A stretch of DNA of 7,902 bases from positions 1 through 7,902 of the forward strand of contig JAEZSC010000107.1 of NCBI GenBank assembly GCA_023422005.1, given 5' to 3'. This DNA is from Bacillota bacterium. GTDB taxonomy: Bacteria > Bacillota > Clostridia > Christensenellales > UMGS416. A program made the translations under genes and the position numbers. Position 1 is the first letter of the stretch. Each line of letters starts with the position of its first letter. The notes under the pieces are model-generated. The model had not been told where the DNA came from. It worked only from the letters and a program-made list of their open reading frames with translations, and ran no database searches. This document shows positions 1 to 4,428 of this stretch, piece by piece.

Positions 1-455
1 TCGGCAAGGCCGTGGACCACGAAATCGAGGGTACCCATGCCCAGATCGGTACCGATCTGGCCAAGCGTTACCGCGAGAACAAGGACATCATCCACTGCAT
101 CCAGGCCCACCACAACGACATCGAGCCTCAGACCGTGGAAGCCATCCTCGTGCAGGCGGCCGATGCCATCTCCGGGGCCCGCCCCGGCGCCCGCCGCGAG
201 ACGCTGGAAAATTACATCAAGCGCTTGCAGAAGCTAGAGGAAATCGCCAACTCCTTCAACGGTGTCGAGCGTTCCTTTGCGATTCAGGCCGGCCGCGAGG
301 TCCGCATCATCGTAAAGCCCGAGGATGTCACCGACGAGGGCACCATCCTCATGGCCAAGGACATCGCCAAGAAGATCGAAGCCGAGATGGAGTATCCCGG
401 CCAGATCAAGGTCAACGTCATTCGCGAACTTCGCTCCGTGGAGTTCGCCAAGTAG
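1..455 (+). CDS. rny: Ribonuclease Y, C-terminal part (5' end outside window)
   Basis: Ribonuclease Y is the membrane-anchored endoribonuclease that starts mRNA decay in many Firmicutes. Only about the last 150 codons are present. The frame is already open at base 3, reading GKAVDHEIEGTHAQIG, which is the sequence just after the catalytic HD pair of the HD domain; the HD pair itself and the N-terminal membrane anchor, coiled coil and KH domain lie outside the window. The visible part holds the second half of the HD domain (QAHHNDIEP, then VQAADAISGARPGARRE) and the conserved C-terminal tail ending in IKVNVIRELRSVEFAK, with a TAG stop. This tail is the usual RNase Y ending, so the gene is intact at its 3' end. 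The GTG at 12 is an internal valine codon, not a start. A hairpin terminator follows 13 bases after the stop, so rny probably ends its transcript here. Confidence 0.95.
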   Translation, partial: GKAVDHEIEGTHAQIGTDLAKRYRENKDIIHCIQAHHNDIEPQTVEAILVQAADAISGARPGARRETLENYIKRLQKLEEIANSFNGVERSFAIQAGREVRIIVKPEDVTDEGTILMAKDIAKKIEAEMEYPGQIKVNVIRELRSVEFAK

Positions 456-468
456 AAAGCCTAGCAGG

Positions 469-505
469 AGAGGGAGTGGACGAGGGCGTCCGCTCCCTCT
501 TTGTA
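469..505 (+). terminator. Intrinsic terminator after rny
   Basis: A 14-bp stem (469-482 with 487-500, one G-U pair at 477/492) encloses the 4-base loop AGGG and is followed by TTTGTAT. The stem is strong but the T-run is short (three T, then G), so termination may be incomplete. It separates rny from the promoter at 565. Confidence 0.75.
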
Positions 506-518
506 TACGGAATAATAT

Positions 519-548
519 GGAACAAGATTGGGAACAATAGGTTTGTTC
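519..548. promoter_or_regulatory. Possible operator: GAACAA/TTGTTC inverted repeat plus an extra half-site
   Basis: GAACAA at 532-537 and TTGTTC at 543-548 form a 6-bp inverted repeat with a 5-base spacer. A further GGAACAA copy lies at 519-525 in direct orientation with 531-537. The cluster ends 16 bases before the -35 box of the mreB promoter, a usual place for an activator or regulator site. Binding by any protein is inference; short repeats in AT-rich DNA can arise by chance. Confidence 0.3.
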
Positions 549-564
549 ACAGACCAATTTGGCA

Positions 565-593
565 TTGACGCTAACAGGGATTGCGTTTAAAAT
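565..593 (+). promoter_or_regulatory. Sigma-A promoter for the mreB-family gene
   Basis: TTGACG (565-570) and TAAAAT (588-593) are separated by exactly 17 bases, one mismatch from consensus in each box. Transcription would begin near 600, giving a leader of about 65 bases before the ATG at 665. No strong hairpin is seen in that leader. Confidence 0.85.
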
Positions 594-664
594 ATAGGAA
601 TAGAGTCAGAAACTATGTTTATCTACATCATGTTGTATACAGCGTGAGGAAACGAGGGTTGTGC

Positions 665-1699
665 ATGTGGGGCAATCAAGATATCGGTATTGATCTTGGC
701 ACCGCGAGCGTCCTGGTGTATGTCCGGGGCAGAGGCATTGTGCTGCGGGAGCCGTCGGTCGTCGCGATAGACAAGAACACCGGTCGCATGCTGGCTGTGG
801 GCGAGGATGCCCGCAAGATGCTCGGCCGTACCCCCGGCAACATCGTCGCGATACGCCCGCTGCGCGACGGCGTCATCTCCGACTACGGCTATACTGAAAT
901 GATGCTGCGCCACTTCCTCAACAAGGTTGTGGGCCGCCGCCTGTTCTTCAAGCCCCGGGTTATGGTGTGCGTGCCCAGCGGCGTTACCGAAGTGGAAAAG
1001 CGCTCCGTGCGCGAAGCCACGCTGGACGCCGGCGCCCGAAAGACCTTTCTCATTGAAGAGCCCATCGCCGCGGCCATCGGCGCCGGCATCGACATCGCCC
1101 GCCCCTACGGCAGCATGGTTGTGGACATCGGCGGCGGTACCACCGACATCGCCGTCATTTCTCTGGGTGGGTCGGTCGTGTCCGAATCCATCAAGGTGGC
1201 CGGAGACAAATTCGACGACGCCATCGTGCGCTACATGCGCAAGAAGCACAATCTGCTCATCGGCGAACGCACCGCCGAGGACATGAAGATCAACATCGGC
1301 TCCGCCTATCAGCGCAAGGAGCCCCAGTATATGGAGGTCACCGGTCGCAACCTGATCTCCGGCCTGCCCAAGACGCTGACGATCAGCGCCGACGAGATGA
1401 TCGAGGCACTGGAGGAGCCAGTGCAGAGCATCCTGGAGGCAGTGCACAGCGTGCTGGAACGCACACCGCCGGAGCTTTCCGCCGACATCTACGATCACGG
1501 TATCGTGATGACCGGCGGTGGCGCTCTGCTCTACGGGCTGGACATCCGCATCCAGCAGCACACCCGTGTGCCATGCTACGTGGCCGAGGACGCTATCTCT
1601 TGCGTGGCCATCGGCACCGGCAAGTCGCTGGAAGAAGTGGACAACCTGAACAACACGAACTATCAGGCTTTCCGGGATTACACGGTCAACAAGTATTAA
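665..1699 (+). CDS. mreB: MreB/Mbl-family rod-shape actin homologue
   Basis: This is a bacterial actin that polymerises on the inner face of the membrane and guides the cell-wall elongation machinery. The 344 residues match the usual family length (about 335-345). The ATP-binding actin fold is complete: phosphate-1 loop DIGIDLGTASVLVY (6-19), REPSVVAID (28-36), GRTPGNIVAIRPLRDGVISDY (54-74), EEPIAAAIGAG (131-141), phosphate-2 loop DIGGGTTDIAVISLGG (154-169), LIGERTAEDMKINIG (198-212), LERTPPELSADI (264-275) and the adenosine motif TGGGALLYGLD (283-293). The ATG at 665 is chosen because GAGGG at 654-658 lies 6 bases upstream and the protein then begins just before the conserved DIGIDLG; an upstream in-frame TTG at 581 overlaps the -10 box and is unlikely. 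About 20 residues after IGTGKSLEE form a short polar tail. The gene stands alone with its own promoter and terminator, without mreC or mreD, as is common for Mbl/MreBH-type paralogues. Whether it should be called mreB or mbl is not settled. Confidence 0.93.
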   Translation: MWGNQDIGIDLGTASVLVYVRGRGIVLREPSVVAIDKNTGRMLAVGEDARKMLGRTPGNIVAIRPLRDGVISDYGYTEMMLRHFLNKVVGRRLFFKPRVMVCVPSGVTEVEKRSVREATLDAGARKTFLIEEPIAAAIGAGIDIARPYGSMVVDIGGGTTDIAVISLGGSVVSESIKVAGDKFDDAIVRYMRKKHNLLIGERTAEDMKINIGSAYQRKEPQYMEVTGRNLISGLPKTLTISADEMIEALEEPVQSILEAVHSVLERTPPELSADIYDHGIVMTGGGALLYGLDIRIQQHTRVPCYVAEDAISCVAIGTGKSLEEVDNLNNTNYQAFRDYTVNKY

Positions 1700-1710
1700 G
1701 GCAGAGATTA

Positions 1711-1746
1711 AAAGAGGCGGAGCCGATGCATCGGCTCCGCCTCTTT
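1711..1746. terminator. 36-bp perfectly palindromic terminator, probably bidirectional
   Basis: The 36 bases are an exact palindrome centred between 1728 and 1729 (arms starting AAAGAGGCGGAGCC, centre GATGCATC), forming a long GC-rich hairpin 11 bases after the mreB stop. On the plus strand the stem ends CTCTTT followed by GCG; on the minus strand it ends CTCTTTTAATC, a slightly longer T-run. It can therefore end transcripts both of mreB and of the convergent glycosyltransferase gene. Confidence 0.85.
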
Positions 1747-1760
1747 GCGTTGAAAAAGAA

Positions 1761-1885
1761 ACCTCAAGGCTTCCCCTCGGAGGGGAAGCTGTCGCCGCAG
1801 GCGACTGATGAGGTGGTATTTCTAGCTTATAACACCTCATCCGGCGCTTCGCGCCACCTTCCCCTCCAGGGGAAGGCAAGATAGG
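1761..1885. repeat. MITE-like imperfect inverted-repeat element
   Basis: Two arms of about 50 bases face each other: the left arm runs from the GGCTTCCCCT block (1768-1777) to GATGAGGTG (1807-1815), the right arm from CACCTCATC (1833-1841) to AGGGGAAGGC (1868-1877). The inner 9 bp match exactly, and the outer blocks match in all but one or two positions. A 17-base AT-rich loop (1816-1832) lies between them. Each arm also contains smaller hairpins: CTTCCCCT/AGGGGAAG in the left arm (1770-1788) with the related CTTCCCCT/AGGGGAAG in the right arm (1858-1875), plus GTCGCC/GGCGAC (1791-1805) and GGCGC/GCGCC (1843-1854). No open frame of note lies inside. I recall closely similar sequences scattered between genes in gut Clostridia, but have not searched. 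The element ends 2 bases from the glycosyltransferase stop codon. Confidence 0.7.
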
Positions 1886-1887
1886 AA

Positions 1888-2913
1888 CTACAATTTCGTT
1901 CGTATAGGCTTGCGCGGGCAGCGGCTGCCCACCCACAGGCTATAGCCCAAAGGCGCACTCAACAGCCCCGCCAGCAAGTATGCACAGATGGGAGGCAGCG
2001 CCAGCGCCACGGTGAAGAGCAGATACAGCACGCACAGCGCAGCCACGCTGACCAATGTCACGGCAACAGCCTGCACTCCCCGGCGGGCCGGCGCGGCCAC
2101 CCATATTGTGAGCCAGCCAGCCACGGAGGCCACAGCTGCCAACACCAAATTGGCCGGTACGGTGCCCCAGGCAAGGCTGAGCACCATAAACAGCATCAGC
2201 GAGAAGAACGCGCCAAAGATCGGCGCGGCGGCAAACCCCAGCAGTTTTTTGTAGATGCGCACGCTGTCCACGGCCCTGTTAAAATGGGTGGCCTGCTTGC
2301 CCTCAGCCGCGTACACGGCACGGATGGGCAGCTCGGCATAATCCAGAGCGTTCTCCCGGAAGGCCAGCAGCATTACGTTCTCATACTCAAAGCGCTCGCC
2401 GGCAACGGCCATCATGGCCGGCAGTGCCGCCATGGGGAAGGCCCGCAGGCCGCTCTGTGTGTCGCCGTAGCGCAGGCCGGTCAGCAGCCAGAACACAAAG
2501 CGCGTGATCGTATTGCCCAACAGGTTGGGCAGCGGCACCTTGGCCTCGAAGAACTGCCGGGCGCCCAGTATGACCTTGTCGCCGTGTTCGCCCAGTGCCC
2601 GGGCCACGGCGGCGATGTCCTGAGGATGATGCTGCCCGTCGGCGTCGCAGGTGACCACGCCCTGGGCGTCGGCCATGTGCTGCAGGATGTGATTGAAACC
2701 GGTCTTGAGTGCCCGGCCCTTGCCCAAGTTGACCGCGTGGCGCACCACGGCGCACCCGTCGGCCTCCAGTGCGTCAAAAACGCCCCGACACGCGGGCTTG
2801 CTGCCGTCGTCCACGATCACGAACCGTTCAAAGCCTTGTTCGCGGATGCTGCGCACGACCTGCAGCAGCGATTCGTCAGGGTTCAGTGAGGGGATGAGGA
2901 CTACCACATTCAT
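1888..2913 (-). CDS. Family 2 glycosyltransferase (polyprenyl-phosphate sugar transferase type) with C-terminal membrane domain
   Basis: A 341-residue GT-A fold enzyme that likely moves a sugar from a nucleotide sugar to a polyprenyl phosphate at the inner membrane face, for cell-surface polymers; the sugar is unknown. Visible motifs are MNVVVLIPSLNPDESL (1-16), the nucleotide-binding FVIVDDGS (31-38), NLGKGRALKTGF (62-73), the metal-binding DAD in CDADGQHHPQD (89-99), LGARQF (116-121) and GDTQSGLRAFP (150-160), which together are typical of the DPM-synthase/GT2 group. After about residue 228 come roughly four hydrophobic segments (about 229-249, 255-273, 281-304, 308-327), then a basic tail. 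The start at 2913 is favoured by AAGGAG ending 9 bases upstream and by the motif position; the frame stays open 36 codons further but that stretch overlaps the gene's own promoter. It is monocistronic and convergent with the mreB-family gene. The exact acceptor and sugar cannot be told from sequence. Confidence 0.9.
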   Translation of the reverse strand: MNVVVLIPSLNPDESLLQVVRSIREQGFERFVIVDDGSKPACRGVFDALEADGCAVVRHAVNLGKGRALKTGFNHILQHMADAQGVVTCDADGQHHPQDIAAVARALGEHGDKVILGARQFFEAKVPLPNLLGNTITRFVFWLLTGLRYGDTQSGLRAFPMAALPAMMAVAGERFEYENVMLLAFRENALDYAELPIRAVYAAEGKQATHFNRAVDSVRIYKKLLGFAAAPIFGAFFSLMLFMVLSLAWGTVPANLVLAAVASVAGWLTIWVAAPARRGVQAVAVTLVSVAALCVLYLLFTVALALPPICAYLLAGLLSAPLGYSLWVGSRCPRKPIRTKL

Positions 2914-2949
2914 ACGGGATTGCTCCTTTTTTCCTCTTGGGCCGCATCC

Positions 2950-2978
2950 ATGATAGCCCAAGGGATGTACCTTGTCAA
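2950..2978 (-). promoter_or_regulatory. Sigma-A promoter for the glycosyltransferase gene
   Basis: On the minus strand TTGACA (2978-2973) and TATCAT (2955-2950) are separated by exactly 17 bases. Transcription would begin near 2943, leaving a leader of about 30 bases that carries the AAAAAAGGAG ribosome binding site before the ATG at 2913. Confidence 0.85.
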
Positions 2979-3042
2979 TGAAACCTGTTTTGCGGGGTAC
3001 ACCGTGATTCAAAGCGGCCATTGTTCGTCTTTATATGTTCCA

Positions 3043-3066
3043 TTGACATACGATTTGCGTTATAAT
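3043..3066 (+). promoter_or_regulatory. Promoter region of the paaK-iorAB-paaK operon, with unusual spacing
   Basis: A perfect TTGACA (3043-3048) and a perfect TATAAT (3061-3066) lie upstream of the operon, but only 12 bases apart instead of 16-18. No good alternative -35 lies 16-18 bases before the TATAAT (the best is TTCCAT at 3038-3043), and no TGn extension precedes it. The TATAAT is probably the -10 of this operon; how the -35 contributes is open. The predicted start point is near 3073. Confidence 0.55.
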
Positions 3067-3074
3067 GCAACTAA

Positions 3075-3095
3075 TTTGCCGGGCGTTCCGGCAAA
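3075..3095 (+). promoter_or_regulatory. Start-proximal hairpin or palindromic operator
   Basis: TTTGCCGG (3075-3082) and CCGGCAAA (3088-3095) form an exact 8-bp inverted repeat around the 5-base loop GCGTT. It begins about 2 bases after the transcription start predicted from TATAAT. As RNA it would be a 5'-end hairpin that could protect the message; as DNA it could be a repressor site overlapping the start region. No T-run follows, so it is not a terminator. Confidence 0.5.
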
Positions 3096-3129
3096 GCGAA
3101 GTATGGTAGCAAGGCAGAGGTGAAACGAC

Positions 3130-4428
3130 ATGATCTGGGATGGCAAGACAGAAACCATGGCGCGCCCGCAACTGCGGGAGCTCCAGTTGCGCAGGCTCAA
3201 GCGGGCGGTGAACGCCGCCTATGAACGCAGCGAGCTCTACCGCCGCAAGTTCGATGAGGCCGGCCTTAAGCCCCGGCACATCCGAACTTTGGAGGATGTG
3301 CGGCTGATCCCCTTCACGACCAAGGAGGATCTGCGCCGCGGTTATCCCTTCGGCATGTTCCAGGTGCCCATGGCGCAGGTTGTGCGCCTGCACGCCAGCT
3401 CCGGCACCACCGGCCAGCCCACCGTGGTTGGCTACACCCGGCGCGACTTGAACACCTGGAGCGACTGCGTGGCCCGCCTGGTCTGCATGGCCGGCGTCAC
3501 CCACGAGGACATCGCCCAGATCGCCTTTGGCTATGGCATGTTCACCGGCGCCTTCGGCCTGCACGACGGGCTCACGAAGGTCGGCTGCACGGTGATACCG
3601 GCCTCAAGCGGCAACACCGAGCGGCAGCTGCTGTTCCTAAAGGATTTTGGCACCACGGTGCTGGTCAGCACGCCAAGCTATGCGCTCTATCTGGCCGAGG
3701 CCGCCGAGCGCGCCGGGCTGGATCCCAAGCGGGACTTAAAGCTGCGGGTGGGGCTCTTCGGCGGCGAGGGCCACAGCGAAAAGCTGCGCGCGGAGCTCGA
3801 GAGCAAACTGGGCCTGCTTTGTACCGAAAACTACGGCCTTTCGGAGATCATAGGCCCCGGCGTCAGCGGCGAATGCACCGAGCGTGCCGGCCTGCACATC
3901 AACGAGGACCACTTCTTTCCGGAAATCATAGACCCGGCCAGCGGCCAGCCGCTGCCGCCGGGGCAACCCGGCGAGCTGGTGCTCACGGCCATGACCAAGC
4001 AGGCGCTGCCAATCTTGCGCTACCGCACCCGCGACCTGACCACGCTGGACGAGACGCCGTGCCGCTGCGGGCGTACGCTGGTGCGCATGGCCAAGGTGCA
4101 GGGCCGAAACGACGACATGCTGATCATCCGCGGCGTCAACGTGTTCCCCACGCAGGTGGAGGAAGTGCTGCACGGCGTGAAAGAAGTGGGGCCGCACTAC
4201 GAAATCATCGTGCGCCGCGAGGACGCGCTGGACGAGATGGAAGTGCTCGTGGAGCTGCTGGACGCAACGCTCTTGGAGCGCTACAGCGAACTGGAGCGGC
4301 TGACCGAGCGCATCCGCAAACAGCTGCGAGCGGCGCTGCTGGTGGACGCCAAGGTGCGCCTGGCGGAGCCGCAGACGCTCAAACGCTTCGAGGGCAAGGC
4401 CAAACGAGTGACAGACTTGCGCAAATGA
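3130..4428 (+). CDS. paaK: Phenylacetate-CoA ligase family protein 1 (divergent arylacetate-CoA ligase)
   Basis: An AMP-forming ligase that joins an aryl acid, probably an arylacetate, to CoA using ATP. The 432 residues match the PaaK family length. Seen in order: N-terminal helical part with LRRLKRAVNAAYERSELYRRKF (20-41), phosphate loop HASSGTTGQPTVVGYT (88-103), FGYGMFTGAFGLHDG (133-147), acceptor-side FGGEGHSE (210-217), YGLSEIIGPGV (235-245), YRTRDLT (298-304), the CRCGRT pair of cysteines (311-316), the C-domain hinge GRNDDMLIIRGVNVFPTQVE (325-344), and the probable catalytic lysine K423 in FEGKAKRV. The start has AGAGG 9 bases upstream. Compared with the second ligase of this operon, and with the usual PaaK sequence as I recall it (GLFTGGLG.HYGAER and GAEPW), it is changed around 137-150 and 211-214. 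The fold and ATP chemistry seem intact, so a different aryl or acyl substrate is more likely than loss of function. It is the first gene of the operon and overlaps iorA by 4 bases. Confidence 0.9.
   Translation: MIWDGKTETMARPQLRELQLRRLKRAVNAAYERSELYRRKFDEAGLKPRHIRTLEDVRLIPFTTKEDLRRGYPFGMFQVPMAQVVRLHASSGTTGQPTVVGYTRRDLNTWSDCVARLVCMAGVTHEDIAQIAFGYGMFTGAFGLHDGLTKVGCTVIPASSGNTERQLLFLKDFGTTVLVSTPSYALYLAEAAERAGLDPKRDLKLRVGLFGGEGHSEKLRAELESKLGLLCTENYGLSEIIGPGVSGECTERAGLHINEDHFFPEIIDPASGQPLPPGQPGELVLTAMTKQALPILRYRTRDLTTLDETPCRCGRTLVRMAKVQGRNDDMLIIRGVNVFPTQVEEVLHGVKEVGPHYEIIVRREDALDEMEVLVELLDATLLERYSELERLTERIRKQLRAALLVDAKVRLAEPQTLKRFEGKAKRVTDLRK

Noticed and set aside
615..647. Ten-codon leader peptide (MFIYIMLYTA) in the mreB-family leader, with its TGA next to GAGGA
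   Set aside because: It lies in the transcribed leader, but there is no good ribosome binding site before its ATG and no run of regulatory codons or alternative hairpins downstream, so an attenuator cannot be supported.
581..664. TTG start at 581 for the mreB-family protein
   Set aside because: It would begin upstream of the -10 box of the promoter, so the codon would not be in the transcript; ATG 665 has a good ribosome binding site and the family N-terminus.
1761..1885. CRISPR repeat or riboswitch reading of the inverted-repeat element
   Set aside because: There is a single pair of facing arms rather than regularly spaced direct repeats, and it lies downstream of both neighbouring genes, so it cannot be a 5' riboswitch for either.
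623..1936. Long antisense open frame opposite the mreB-family gene
   Set aside because: It lies opposite a fully recognisable gene, its translation is rich in His, Gly and Ala without any known motif, and it runs through the palindromic terminator and the repeat element. This is the usual by-product of GC-rich codon use.
2914..3021. N-terminal extension of the glycosyltransferase up to 3021
   Set aside because: The extra 36 codons cover the gene's own -35/-10 promoter, and the conserved GT2 start (MNVVVLIPSLN) with a good ribosome binding site lies at 2913.
3819..4424. Open frame upstream of iorA in the iorA frame, overlapping the first ligase gene
   Set aside because: The stretch before 4425 translates to an Arg/Ala/Gly-rich sequence without motifs and is out of frame with the clear ligase; it is not a fusion of a domain to IorA.
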